From positions 1 through 58,236 of the IMG/VR virus record IMGVR_UViG_3300024344_000011: DNA of 58,236 bases. The stretch is one strand, 5' to 3'. A program made the position numbers and the translations under genes. How positions within the stretch are numbered: position 1 is the first letter of the stretch; every line of letters starts with the position of its first letter. Under the pieces are notes generated by a model. That model did no database searches, was not told the origin of the DNA, and saw nothing but the letters and a program-made list of their open reading frames with translations. The DNA comes from a virus. This document shows, piece after piece, positions 14,157 through 22,061 of this stretch.

Positions 14157-16081
14157 TCACACTATTATTTTTAACGACATCTGCATGGGCAACTGATCCT
14201 GTATTTAACATTGGTACTGATCCTATCATTGATATAACTGGAACCGGCACTGGATTAAGTCTTGGCGATGATTCGATGTCAGGTCTCAAAAATATCGGTT
14301 TCGATTTTACCTTCTATGATCAGACTTTTGATCAAGTAAATATATCTATGAACGGATTCTTTACTTTCCAAGATAACTTCTCTGTACCTAGAAGTAGGAA
14401 TTACAGATCAGAAACGCTACCAGCTAGTTCATTTAATTACTCTGTTTTTCCTGCATGGTCTGATTTTATTAGAAGATCTAGTGGCAACCAATCTCCCTAC
14501 ATACAGACCTTTGGACAAACAGCAGACACAGATCAATATTTTGTTATTATGTGGGACAATGTTTCTGAATACAGTAATGGGTTAAAGAGTACCTTCCAAG
14601 CTATACTATATGAAACGACTAATGAAATTGCTTTTAGATATGATGAGTTACGCATACAAAATCACGACATAACAATAGGATTACAAGGTAATAATGAAGC
14701 TGTAACATATTTGAGATATGAAGACACTGGAAGTACAACCTTTATTGAAACAGATGATTTTAGTGTAAGCACAGCTATTGATGAGTCTTTTAGCAACCTT
14801 TCTTCTGAATGTTTAATAGATGCAGATTTTAGTGAATTATGTGATGTGTATGATTTAACAAATAGTTTTGAAAGTGATGACTTTCTATACGGAATAGATG
14901 AGGATATAATATTTGGTTATGACGAAGATGAAATGTTTTATGGATACAATATGGGAGAGGATGAATTTACAGACACCTCTACGATTGTTCTTGGAGTTGT
15001 TGGGGATGGGGGTTCTTTTGATTATAATGACGGTGATATTTTTATTACTGATGATATTGACTTTGATTCGTTCATAGATGTAAACTTAGAAGATGATACA
15101 TTATTTATACATCTTGATAGCGAGTACGATATTGAGTTCCTTGATCCATTGCCTGATTTGGAAGAAATCGACTTTTTAGAAATAGTCGAAATTGAAGAAG
15201 AAGAATTTATCCAACATTTTGAAGAAGTACAAGAAAGAATGGAAGAAGACTTTCTTGTCTTTATGGAAGAAGAGATTTCTGAAGAAGAGTTTGTTGAAGT
15301 TGTAGAAGAATTTTTTAATGAAGAAGAAGCAATAGAGGAAGAGGAAGAGGCATTAGACGAAGCTATTAATGAAATAACTCCTGAAGAAGTAGAAGAAGAA
15401 CAAGAAGAAAAAGGAGCTACTAGAAGAAATATAGTTAGCACAAGAAACCTTGTTTCTAATTTAGTCTCTACCGTAGTAAGAGGAAGTTATAGTTCATCAA
15501 ACAATATAACAAATAACAACAATAATAATTCTAATAATTCCGTAAATGTTTCTGGTAATACAGCTACAAATGTAAATTCACCTACCACATCAAATCAGGT
15601 AGCAGCCAACCAAGTTCAAACTAATACAGTTTTACAATCTATTACAATTATGCCTATGCCTGGAGTAGACAATACTCCTTCTGTTGTTATGGCCGAAGTC
15701 CAAGTAACAACTATGGAGAATCAAATAGAAAGTGTTACATCTTCGGTAATGACTGCATCGGAAGCAGACCAAGTAGCAGACCAAATTGTAGCTCAGAATA
15801 TACAATCTCAACAAGAAGAAAACCAAAGAAGTCAAAACGAATCAGGTGAATATAATGCTCAAGGACAAGCTAACCTTTTAGCTTTTATGGGTTATTCAGC
15901 CGGATTTAATGCCTATCAAAATATGAACATACCTGACGGTTCAAATTGGTATGAACCAAGAACTATATATGCAAATGTTGTTTTAGATGATAATATTTCC
16001 GGGTATTATAATTTAGTAGGAACTAATTTAGATCAACAAGCTAATATAATACAAACACAAAACATGGAGTTTTTTAGATGA
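14144..16081 (+). CDS. Large secreted protein with beta-sandwich domain and acidic linker
   Basis: 645 residues. Signal peptide MFRLITLLFLTTSAWA (cleavage near 16). Residues about 40-190 read like a secreted beta-sandwich domain (IGFDFTFYDQTF, ISMNGFFTF, FPAWSDFI, FVIMWDNV, TFQAILYETTNEIAFRY, ITIGLQGN), a pattern found in many bacterial surface proteins. Then about 200 residues extremely rich in Asp/Glu, an Asn-run, and a Gln-rich C-terminus. The acidic stretch could bind calcium. The overlap with the previous secreted gene suggests the products act together, at the cell surface or on the virion. Function unknown. Confidence 0.75.
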   Translation: MFRLITLLFLTTSAWATDPVFNIGTDPIIDITGTGTGLSLGDDSMSGLKNIGFDFTFYDQTFDQVNISMNGFFTFQDNFSVPRSRNYRSETLPASSFNYSVFPAWSDFIRRSSGNQSPYIQTFGQTADTDQYFVIMWDNVSEYSNGLKSTFQAILYETTNEIAFRYDELRIQNHDITIGLQGNNEAVTYLRYEDTGSTTFIETDDFSVSTAIDESFSNLSSECLIDADFSELCDVYDLTNSFESDDFLYGIDEDIIFGYDEDEMFYGYNMGEDEFTDTSTIVLGVVGDGGSFDYNDGDIFITDDIDFDSFIDVNLEDDTLFIHLDSEYDIEFLDPLPDLEEIDFLEIVEIEEEEFIQHFEEVQERMEEDFLVFMEEEISEEEFVEVVEEFFNEEEAIEEEEEALDEAINEITPEEVEEEQEEKGATRRNIVSTRNLVSNLVSTVVRGSYSSSNNITNNNNNNSNNSVNVSGNTATNVNSPTTSNQVAANQVQTNTVLQSITIMPMPGVDNTPSVVMAEVQVTTMENQIESVTSSVMTASEADQVADQIVAQNIQSQQEENQRSQNESGEYNAQGQANLLAFMGYSAGFNAYQNMNIPDGSNWYEPRTIYANVVLDDNISGYYNLVGTNLDQQANIIQTQNMEFFR

Positions 16082-16257
16082 TAGAAAGAACACACAAAAC
16101 AAATTTAAAAACTTTTCAGTTTCCTTTACTTCATAAAGAAAAAGGTTTGGATAAAAAATATAGAGGTTTTGATTATCCTTTAGTAACAGTTCATGAAGTA
16201 AGTTCTCAACTAGGTAGATACAGAGGTGTAGAACACCCAGTAACTGTAAGGTCTTAA
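16078..16257 (+). CDS. Small hypothetical protein (59 aa)
   Basis: A 60-codon frame starting MIERTHKTNLKTFQ and ending HPVTVRS. The ATG overlaps the TGA of the secreted-protein gene (ATGA), and its TAA abuts the ATG of the next gene. It is basic and has no hydrophobic segment. Not recognised, but the exact fit between neighbours supports translation. Confidence 0.6.
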   Translation: MIERTHKTNLKTFQFPLLHKEKGLDKKYRGFDYPLVTVHEVSSQLGRYRGVEHPVTVRS

Positions 16258-16497
16258 ATGTCTGAAGAAATTAAAGTAGTAGAAGTAGAAAGACGGTCTT
16301 GGTACAACAATCCCGAAGGTTTTGATAAATGGAGAATATTTCCTCGTATATTAATAACCTTGTACGGTGTTATGTTTTACAAAACTTGTGATTGGTTTAT
16401 GACATTACCCGATCCCACTAATTCACAGTCAGCTTTTGTATCTATTATTGTAGGAGCAGGCGCTGCTTGGTTCGGCTTGTATATTGGTAAAAAATAA
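16258..16497 (+). CDS. Two-helix membrane protein, holin candidate
   Basis: 79 residues. A charged N-terminus (MSEEIKVVEVERRSWY) is followed by FPRILITLYGVMFYKTCDWFMTL and SAFVSIIVGAGAAWFGLYIGKK, giving two membrane helices joined by the short loop PDPTNSQ. The motif DWFM.LPDPTN.Q..FVS..VGAGAAWFGLY recurs in marine phage membrane proteins. With the two proteins at 7894 and 8101 this genome has at least three candidate hole-forming proteins. Confidence 0.65.
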   Translation: MSEEIKVVEVERRSWYNNPEGFDKWRIFPRILITLYGVMFYKTCDWFMTLPDPTNSQSAFVSIIVGAGAAWFGLYIGKK

Positions 16498-16524
16498 TGT
16501 CAAGAAATATATATGGAGAAAACA

Positions 16525-16791
16525 ATGAAAAACATCTTGCCTAAATTACAACAGTACATCACCATAGTAGGAGTCATCACCGCAATAGGTGGAGGTTTTT
16601 ACACGTGGGGCCAATTTAATTTAAGATTGGACAATATTGAAAAAAAGAAAATTAAAACAGTTAATATTGCTCCATTAAAAACAAGTATTGCTGAACTATC
16701 AACAAAAGTCGACAATATAGAACAAAGATTAGATAGAACAGAGGACAGGGTTGATAAAGTCGGTAATAATGACAATCCATTAGCTAGGTAA
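16525..16791 (+). CDS. Membrane-anchored coiled-coil protein
   Basis: 88 residues from ATG at 16525, which has GGAG (16515-16518) upstream; an ATG at 16513 in the same frame contains that GGAG and lacks its own. One membrane helix (YITIVGVITAIGGGFYTWGQF) precedes a coiled coil (ELSTKVDNIEQRLDRTEDRVDKV). This N-anchor plus coiled-coil layout is like inner-membrane spanins or other envelope-spanning phage proteins; no sequence match is claimed. Confidence 0.6.
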   Translation: MKNILPKLQQYITIVGVITAIGGGFYTWGQFNLRLDNIEKKKIKTVNIAPLKTSIAELSTKVDNIEQRLDRTEDRVDKVGNNDNPLAR

Positions 16792-17091
16792 ATGGCTAAA
16801 AAAAGAGCCAAACCTATACGCAGAACCACTAAAGGTAAAAGCGCAAATTATCGCCCTACAAAAAAAGGCGCGGGGATGACACGCAAAGGTGTTAAGGCTT
16901 ATCGAAAAGCAAATCCTGGATCTAAATTAAAAACAGCAGTTACAGGAAAAGTTAAAAAAGGCAGTAAGGCAGCTAAAAGAAGAAAGTCTTATTGCGCTAG
17001 ATCATTAGGTCAGTTAAAAAGAAGCAGTGCTAAAACGAAAAACAATCCAAATTCTCGTATTAGACAAGCTCGCAGAAGATGGAAGTGTTAA
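16792..17091 (+). CDS. Basic DUF6321-like phage protein
   Basis: 99 residues, extremely basic. The GMTRKGVKAYRKANPGSKLK and TAVTGKVKKGSKAAKRRKS blocks, the following YCARS, and the C-terminal RQARRRWKC are the hallmark of a family I know as DUF6321, common in tailed phages. The two conserved Cys are present. Function is unproven; nucleic-acid binding or packaging with the DNA is plausible from charge. First of four consecutive lysine-rich small genes. Confidence 0.75.
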   Translation: MAKKRAKPIRRTTKGKSANYRPTKKGAGMTRKGVKAYRKANPGSKLKTAVTGKVKKGSKAAKRRKSYCARSLGQLKRSSAKTKNNPNSRIRQARRRWKC

Positions 17092-17105
17092 TTTAGGAAA
17101 AAAAA

Positions 17106-17270
17106 ATGAGTTTAGTAGAAAATATTAATAAAAGAAAAAGAGCTGGAAAAAGTAGGTCAAAAAAAAATACAACTATATCTAAAAAGGCTTATGCAGATAT
17201 GAAGTCTGGTTGGAAGAAAAAAAAGAAAAAGAAAAAAACTAAGAAAAAAACAACTAAAAAGAAGAAATAA
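17106..17270 (+). CDS. Lysine-tailed phage microprotein (54 aa)
   Basis: Starts MSLVENINKRKRAGKSRSKK, then TTISKKAYADMKSGW, then a tail of almost only Lys and Thr. The MSL..NIN.RK.AG.SR.K..STISK.AY..M core is a tiny conserved family in many phages, function unknown. Here it carries an expanded lysine tail. Its TAA overlaps the next ATG (TAATG). AT-rich AAA/AAG codons make the tail repetitive at DNA level. Confidence 0.7.
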   Translation: MSLVENINKRKRAGKSRSKKNTTISKKAYADMKSGWKKKKKKKKTKKKTTKKKK

Positions 17271-17425
17271 TGCCCTTAAAAAAAGGAAAAAGCTCTAAAG
17301 TTATAAGTAGTAATATAAGAAAACTGCGTGGAGAAGGGTATAAAAGCAAACAAGCAGTTGCTATTGCTTTAAGTAATGCCAAAAAGAAGAAAAAAAAGAA
17401 GAAAAAGAAGAAGAAAAAACGATAA
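17270..17425 (+). CDS. Lysine-tailed microprotein, DUF6496-like (51 aa)
   Basis: Starts MPLKKGKSSKVISSNIRKLR, then GEGYKSKQAVAIALSNA, then about 14 Lys and a final Arg. The MP.KKG.S..TIS.NIR.L...G...KQAVAIALS.A core matches a very widespread phage/bacterial small family I know as DUF6496. The core is intact and the Lys tail extended. Coupled to the upstream gene by TAATG. Confidence 0.72.
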   Translation: MPLKKGKSSKVISSNIRKLRGEGYKSKQAVAIALSNAKKKKKKKKKKKKKR

Positions 17426-17446
17426 TTTTAGTAAAAAGGAGATAAT

Positions 17447-17560
17447 ATGACTGAAATAACTAAAAAAAAGACAAAAACTAAGAAAAAAACGGAAAAAAAA
17501 GAAAAAGTAGTGGATAAATATGCACGAGCAGGTTTTGTCCAGGCTACTAAATCTAAATAA
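17447..17560 (+). CDS. Lysine-rich microprotein (37 aa)
   Basis: Starts MTEITKKKTKTKKKTEKKEK and ends VDKYARAGFVQATKSK. AAAAGGAGATAAT precedes the ATG. The charged N-terminus plus a short aromatic C-terminus is not a family I recognise, but the RBS, the position and the shared lysine bias make it part of the microprotein cluster. Confidence 0.55.
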   Translation: MTEITKKKTKTKKKTEKKEKVVDKYARAGFVQATKSK

Positions 17561-17781
17561 TTGCTGATAAACAGAATATATATGTAAACACAATTACTAT
17601 TTTTATTCCTGTATCAAAGTATTTTTCAAGCATTTTTTAACTCCTTTAACTACTGTATTTATCCCTTTTTACAGATAAATCAAGTGTTTTTTTGTTAAAA
17701 AAATGCGACATTTTTTCTTATTTTGTTTACATATAAAAATAATATGGTTGACAACTGTAAACAAATCACTGCTTATAGAAC
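17561..17781. promoter_or_regulatory. Gene-free control region with GTTTAC palindromes before the capsid operon
   Basis: About 220 bases of AT-rich DNA without a gene. GTTTACATA (17725-17733) is followed by GTTGACA-AC-TGTAAAC (17747-17762), an inverted repeat with one mismatch. The TTGACA at 17748-17753 is a consensus -35; TTATAG/TATAGA at 17773-17779 is a candidate -10 with a longer than ideal spacer (19-20). If used, the transcript would start almost at the ATG at 17782. The GTTTAC elements link this promoter to those at 3718, 4357 and 52008. Confidence 0.45.
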
Positions 17782-17982
17782 ATGATGTATGATTATGAAG
17801 CTCTTCAACACGTTTTAACTTTAGTCCGAGATAGAAAAGAAGACTTATCGGCTCAACTTGAAACTGGTGGAATAGAAAATTGGTCAATGTATCAAAATGT
17901 AGTAGGACAGTTGCAATCCTTGGCATATATAGAATCCGAAGTCCAATCGTGGTTAAAAAGATTGGATGGAGAAGATGAATAA
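17782..17982 (+). CDS. Small conserved phage protein (66 aa)
   Basis: 66 residues. YEALQHVLTLVRDRKEDLSA, then NWSMYQNVVGQLQSLAYIES and a C-terminal VQSWLKRLDG. It is helical and matches a pattern common before the chaperonin/scaffold genes in marine phages (LQ.VL.LV.....L...L..G...NW..Y...VG...GL.Y.E). No SD is evident. It overlaps the GroES-like gene. Confidence 0.65.
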   Translation: MMYDYEALQHVLTLVRDRKEDLSAQLETGGIENWSMYQNVVGQLQSLAYIESEVQSWLKRLDGEDE

Positions 17983-18448
17983 AAAGAAACTATTTGTACC
18001 TGATAAGTACGCAGATGAAAAAATAGAACCTATAACCGATGATATTGGTTACGAATCAGCTTTTGTAAAAGAAGAAGATAGGTTTTTAGATCCCGAAAAA
18101 TTAAATGCAAGTCTTAAAGAAAGATTACCTAATCCAACAGGCTGGAGACTTATTGTTGTTCCTTATCAAGGAAAAGCAAAAAGTGATGGAGGTATCTTTA
18201 TTCCTGACAAAGTAAGGGAGCAAGAAGCTCTTGCTACAACAGTCTGTTATGTTTTAAGCACTGGCCCTGATTGTTATAAAGATAAAACTAAATTTCCAAA
18301 CGGAAATTATTGTAAAGAAGGTGATTGGGTGCTTATTGCTCGATACGCCGGGACAAGAGTTAAGCTTGAAGATTTTGAAGTTAGAATTTTAAATGATGAT
18401 GAAATTCTCGCAACTGTCTTAGAGCCTAGTGATGTAAAAACTTTTTAG
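17966..18448 (+). CDS. GroES-like co-chaperonin
   Basis: About 157-160 residues. After a charged N-terminus, the segments GWRLIVVPYQGKAKSDGGIFIPD (residues 58-80), VLSTGPDCY, GDWVLIARYAGTRVKLED and RILNDDEILATV follow the GroES fold order: beta-barrel start, mobile loop, second lobe and C-terminal strand. Phage GroES analogues such as T4 gp31 replace host GroES to fold the capsid protein, and this gene lies directly before scaffold and capsid genes. The N-terminal 55 residues extend beyond normal GroES length. The start is either 17966 or 17975. Confidence 0.75.
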   Translation: MEKMNKKKLFVPDKYADEKIEPITDDIGYESAFVKEEDRFLDPEKLNASLKERLPNPTGWRLIVVPYQGKAKSDGGIFIPDKVREQEALATTVCYVLSTGPDCYKDKTKFPNGNYCKEGDWVLIARYAGTRVKLEDFEVRILNDDEILATVLEPSDVKTF

Positions 18449-18457
18449 GAGAAAAAA

Positions 18458-19399
18458 ATGGAAGAAGAAAATAATTTAAACGAAGAAACGGAAGTGGCAT
18501 TACCTCCTCAAGAAGAGGAAACAAATGATGTAGAATTACCTGCTCCACCAGAAAACGAATCAGTTGTAGAAGAAACTGCTGAAGCTTCGGAAAATGTAGA
18601 ACAAGAAATTACTGAAGAAGAGTTACAACAAAAGAAAAATAAAACTCAAGACAGAATTAATGCTCTAACAAGAAAAAGAAGAGAAGCAGAAGAAAGAGAA
18701 GCAGCAGCTTTAGAATATGTAGAGGTACTTCATAAAAAAGTTACCGACCTTGAAAGTAAAAACAAAAAAATTGATGTAGGGTTTACTAATGAATTTGAAT
18801 CAAGAGTAGCTTCTGAAGAAGACCAAGCAAGAAAAGCATTAACGGATGCTACTGAATTAAATGATCCTATAAAAATAGCTGAAGCTACTTCAGCATTAGC
18901 TAAGGTAGAAATTAACAAAGAAAGATTACGGGTTATGAAAAATAGGCAAACAGCTAGACCAGCTGAACAGCCTCTTGCTCAAACTCCACAACAAAATGCT
19001 GCCCCGCAACCGCAACCCAAACCTGATCCCAAAGCAGAAAGCTGGGCAGCAACCAATACTTGGTTTGGAAACGACAGAAAATTAACTGCTGTAGCTATGG
19101 ATATTCATACAGAGTTAATTGATGAAGGTTTTGATGGTTCTACAGATGGATATTATGAAGAATTAAATAAAAGAATAAATCCGTGGTTAGGAACAGCAGG
19201 GGTGAAAACACCTGATGTAACAGGAGAAGAAACAGAGATTAAGAGAGGTTCTTCTCCTGTAGCCCCGGTTAATTCAGGAAGATCGGTTGCAAAAAAACCA
19301 AAATCTGTTAGATTAACTAAGTCTCAGGTAGATATTGCTAAAAGACTTGGTATACCGAAAGAAGAATATGCAAAAGAATTAGTAAAACTACGAGGATAA
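18458..19399 (+). CDS. Capsid scaffolding protein (putative)
   Basis: 313 residues. Very acidic N-terminus (residues 1-60), a long charged coiled coil (65-165), a Pro/Gln linker, then SWAATNTWFGNDRKLTAVAM and the DEGFDGSTDGYYEELNKRI segment, and a basic C-terminus. This composition and position just before the capsid genes are typical of scaffolding proteins, which guide shell assembly and leave before DNA entry. TTAGGAGAAAAAA precedes the ATG. Confidence 0.75.
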   Translation: MEEENNLNEETEVALPPQEEETNDVELPAPPENESVVEETAEASENVEQEITEEELQQKKNKTQDRINALTRKRREAEEREAAALEYVEVLHKKVTDLESKNKKIDVGFTNEFESRVASEEDQARKALTDATELNDPIKIAEATSALAKVEINKERLRVMKNRQTARPAEQPLAQTPQQNAAPQPQPKPDPKAESWAATNTWFGNDRKLTAVAMDIHTELIDEGFDGSTDGYYEELNKRINPWLGTAGVKTPDVTGEETEIKRGSSPVAPVNSGRSVAKKPKSVRLTKSQVDIAKRLGIPKEEYAKELVKLRG

Positions 19400-19404
19400 T
19401 AATT

Positions 19405-19914
19405 ATGAATAAAAAAACTGAAACAAAAGAATTTACGGATGAGGTCACAGCTACTGAAGCAGCTGATAGATCTTCACGGAATAAAGAAACAAGAGAAGCT
19501 TCAACTCGCCCAGTGCAATGGCGGCCACCTAATAAATTGCACGCCCCGGATGCTCCAGACGGATTTGTTCATCGTTGGATTCGAGCGGAAATGTTAGGAC
19601 AGGAAGATAAGTCTAATGTCCATCGCCGAATGCAAGAAGGTTATGAACTTGTAAGAGCGGATGAGTATCCAGATTCTGATTTACCGGTAGCTGAAGGCAG
19701 ATACGCGGGCATTATCGGAGTTGGAGGATTGCTATTAGCTCGTTTCCCAGAAGAATTAAGGAAACAGCGACAACAATATTATAGCGATAGATCCAACCAG
19801 CAAATGGAAGCTGTTGATAATGACTGGATGAAGGACAACAATCCTTTAATGCCTAAAGACAAACCGGAAAGAAGAACACAAGTATCATTTGGTCAACCCA
19901 GAGTTGATAAATAA
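19405..19914 (+). CDS. Conserved capsid-cluster protein
   Basis: 169 residues. The centre, RPPNKLHAPDAPDGFVHRWI, continues RAEMLGQEDKSNVHRRMQEG and reads like a strongly conserved marine-phage protein always found between scaffold and capsid. It is charged and has no membrane segment. Possibly a minor head or assembly protein; function not established. It follows the scaffold gene by five bases. Confidence 0.65.
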   Translation: MNKKTETKEFTDEVTATEAADRSSRNKETREASTRPVQWRPPNKLHAPDAPDGFVHRWIRAEMLGQEDKSNVHRRMQEGYELVRADEYPDSDLPVAEGRYAGIIGVGGLLLARFPEELRKQRQQYYSDRSNQQMEAVDNDWMKDNNPLMPKDKPERRTQVSFGQPRVDK

Positions 19915-19947
19915 TTAATCAACTCTAAATTAAAAGGAGTTTAACTC

Positions 19948-20535
19948 ATGGCAAATAAAGATGCCCCTTTTGGTTTGCGTCCAATTAGAATGATCGGCGG
20001 CGGTGATTTTACAGGCGGCCAAGACAGATTTGATATAGCTAGCGGCTATACTACAAGTTTATACCAAGGAGATCTCGTAGAGCCTCTCACTAACGGTACA
20101 ATCGGTAGAAAAGCTGCTGGGGAAAACGATCCTGTTCTTGGCGTATTTAACGGCTGTAGATATACAAATCCCACAACCGGTACTCCCACTTGGGCCAATA
20201 CCTACCAACAACCGATCGCAGCAAGTGACATTTATGCATTTGTAGTTTGTGATCCTAGTGTTGTTTACGAAGTACAAGCAGATGACACATTTCCAACAAC
20301 TGATTTATTCGGCAATTTTGATATTGTTGATAATTCACCAGTTGGAGATACATCTTCTGGTATTTCACATTTAGAACTTGACGTCACGACAGGCAATACC
20401 ACTGCTACTCTTCCTTTGAAAGCCATTGGCATTTCAACGGATGCAGATAACAGTGACACAGCGTCTGCTAACACCAACGTGGTCGTTACTATTAACAATT
20501 CAGTGTTTTCTGGTGGCACTGACGGTCTAGCATAG
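19948..20535 (+). CDS. Head-associated structural protein
   Basis: 195 residues. Starts MANKDAPFGLRPIRMIGGG, then DRFDIASGYTTSLYQGDLVE and PVLGVFNGCRYTNP, a beta-rich pattern found beside the capsid gene in many marine phages and detected in their virions. A head decoration or vertex protein is the likely role. AAAAGGAGT precedes the ATG. Confidence 0.7.
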   Translation: MANKDAPFGLRPIRMIGGGDFTGGQDRFDIASGYTTSLYQGDLVEPLTNGTIGRKAAGENDPVLGVFNGCRYTNPTTGTPTWANTYQQPIAASDIYAFVVCDPSVVYEVQADDTFPTTDLFGNFDIVDNSPVGDTSSGISHLELDVTTGNTTATLPLKAIGISTDADNSDTASANTNVVVTINNSVFSGGTDGLA

Positions 20536-20544
20536 GAGGTTAAC

Positions 20545-21453
20545 ATGGCTATATCACGCGCACAACTCGCAAAAGAACTAGAACCAGGCCTCAACGCTTT
20601 ATTTGGACTTGAATATGCTAAATACGGTGACGAATCTCAAGAGATTTTTGAAACAGAATCTTCTGACAGAGCATTTGAAGAAGAAGTAATGCTCGTTGGA
20701 TTCGGTAATGCTGCAGAAAAAGCAGAAGGCGCAGGCGTACAATACGACTCAGCTTCAGAAGCTTATACTTCTCGTTATACACATGAGACAATTGCTCTTG
20801 CATTTGCTCTAACGGAAGAAGCTGTTGAAGATAATTTGTATGATCGTCTAGCAACTCGCTATACTAAAGCATTAGCTAGGTCAATGAATCACACTAAACA
20901 AGTTAAGGCAGCTAATGTTCTAAACAATGGTTTTAACAATAACTTCACTGGTGGTGACGGGGTTGAGCTTTTCTCAACTGCACATCCACTAGCATATGGA
21001 GGAACATTTGCTAACGAACCTACTACAGATGCCGATTTAAATGAAGCTTCTCTAGAAAATGCACTAATTGATATTAGTAATTTTGTAGACGAAAGAAATT
21101 TAATCGTTGCCCTTAACGGAAGAAAACTTGTTGTTCCGTCACAACTAAGATTTGTTGCTGACAGAATACTTGAATCTACTCTTAGAGTAGGTACTGCTGA
21201 TAACGATATTAACGCTATCAGAAATACAAGTGCTGTTCCTGAAGGATATGTAGTGAATCACTTCTTAACTGATCCTGACGCATGGTTTGTATTAACCGAT
21301 GCTCCTAATGGTCTGAAACACTTTGAAAGAAGCCCATTAAGAACAGCAATGGAAGGTGACTTCAACACAGGAAATATGAGATACAAAGCAAGAGAAAGAT
21401 ACAGCTTTGGATGGTCTGATCCTAGAGGAATTTATGGTTCAAAAGGCGCTTAG
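20545..21453 (+). CDS. Major capsid protein (Mu gpT-like HK97 fold)
   Basis: 302 residues. The conserved string MAISRAQLAKELEPGLNALF, SSDRAFEEEVML, SRYTHETIALAFALTEEAVEDN, TKALARSM, NDINAIRNTSAVPEGYVVNHFL and RERYSFGWSDPRGIYG identifies the Mu gpT-type major head family with HK97 fold. A strong RBS (AGGAGGTT) precedes the ATG and a strong terminator follows, as expected for the most expressed gene. Confidence 0.92.
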   Translation: MAISRAQLAKELEPGLNALFGLEYAKYGDESQEIFETESSDRAFEEEVMLVGFGNAAEKAEGAGVQYDSASEAYTSRYTHETIALAFALTEEAVEDNLYDRLATRYTKALARSMNHTKQVKAANVLNNGFNNNFTGGDGVELFSTAHPLAYGGTFANEPTTDADLNEASLENALIDISNFVDERNLIVALNGRKLVVPSQLRFVADRILESTLRVGTADNDINAIRNTSAVPEGYVVNHFLTDPDAWFVLTDAPNGLKHFERSPLRTAMEGDFNTGNMRYKARERYSFGWSDPRGIYGSKGA

Positions 21454-21472
21454 TCTTTTTTAGATTTCTGAG

Positions 21473-21503
21473 AAAAGGGTAGATTCTGTCTACCCTTTTT
21501 TTT
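21473..21503 (+). terminator. Rho-independent terminator after the capsid gene
   Basis: AAAAGGGTAGA (21473-21483), loop TTCTG, TCTACCC then eight T. Perfect stem extended by A-T pairs. Confidence 0.92.
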
Positions 21504-21508
21504 GCCTA

Positions 21509-21565
21509 TTGCATTCTCCGGGAAACTTTTATATTATGAAGAATCTTTGACGAACATGGTGTTCG
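21509..21565 (+). promoter_or_regulatory. Promoter re-starting transcription after the capsid terminator
   Basis: TTGCAT (21509-21514), 17-base spacer, TATTAT (21532-21537), with the inverted repeat CGAACA-TGG-TGTTCG (21551-21565) just downstream, in the expected 5' leader. It separates capsid expression from the tail genes. Confidence 0.6.
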
Positions 21566-21596
21566 ACAGGCTACTCAACTGACAAGGAGAAAAACA

Positions 21597-22052
21597 ATGG
21601 GTACAACAACTTTTAGTGGGCCAATTAAAGCAGGCCCAATCTCAAACACTACTGGAACAACAGTTGGCACTGATGTTGCTGATGTAGGCTATGTAACTAT
21701 GGCTCAATCAGCAGTTCCAAATATTACTGGTGCAAGTCAACTTAATCAAAGAATGGCAGTTATACCTGCTAATTCACAGATTATTGATGTTATCTTAAAT
21801 GTAACAACAGCTGGTGATGATACTGGAGCCGCTACTATTTCTGTAGGAACTGCAGCAGATGCAGATGCTTTTTTAAACGGCATAAACACTAAAGCAGTGG
21901 GAACAACACATGGAACTTTAGATACTGAAGCTACTAATGTTGGAACAACTGATTTAGAGGTTCTTGCTGACTTTACTGGAGCAACTGGAGATGGAACAGC
22001 TGGTGTTGCTACTGTTACAGTTCTATACGCTCAGAACAATAATTTATCATAG
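21597..22052 (+). CDS. Virion structural protein, beta-rich (151 aa)
   Basis: 151 residues, rich in Thr, Gly, Ala and Val, starting MGTTTFSGPIKAGPISNTTG. MAQSAVPNITGASQ and the regular V.V..AG.DTG.A.ISVGTA segments suggest a beta-sandwich head or tail decoration protein. It is the first gene after the promoter at 21509. AAGGAGAAAAAC precedes the ATG. Confidence 0.65.
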   Translation: MGTTTFSGPIKAGPISNTTGTTVGTDVADVGYVTMAQSAVPNITGASQLNQRMAVIPANSQIIDVILNVTTAGDDTGAATISVGTAADADAFLNGINTKAVGTTHGTLDTEATNVGTTDLEVLADFTGATGDGTAGVATVTVLYAQNNNLS

Positions 22053-22061
22053 GAGGCTTAA

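Noticed and set aside
15022-15441. Long Ser-rich minus-strand reading frame
   Set aside because: It is the antisense of the Asp/Glu-rich stretch of the secreted protein; GAA/GAT codons read backwards give TTC/ATC/TCT and a low-complexity Ser product. No RBS.
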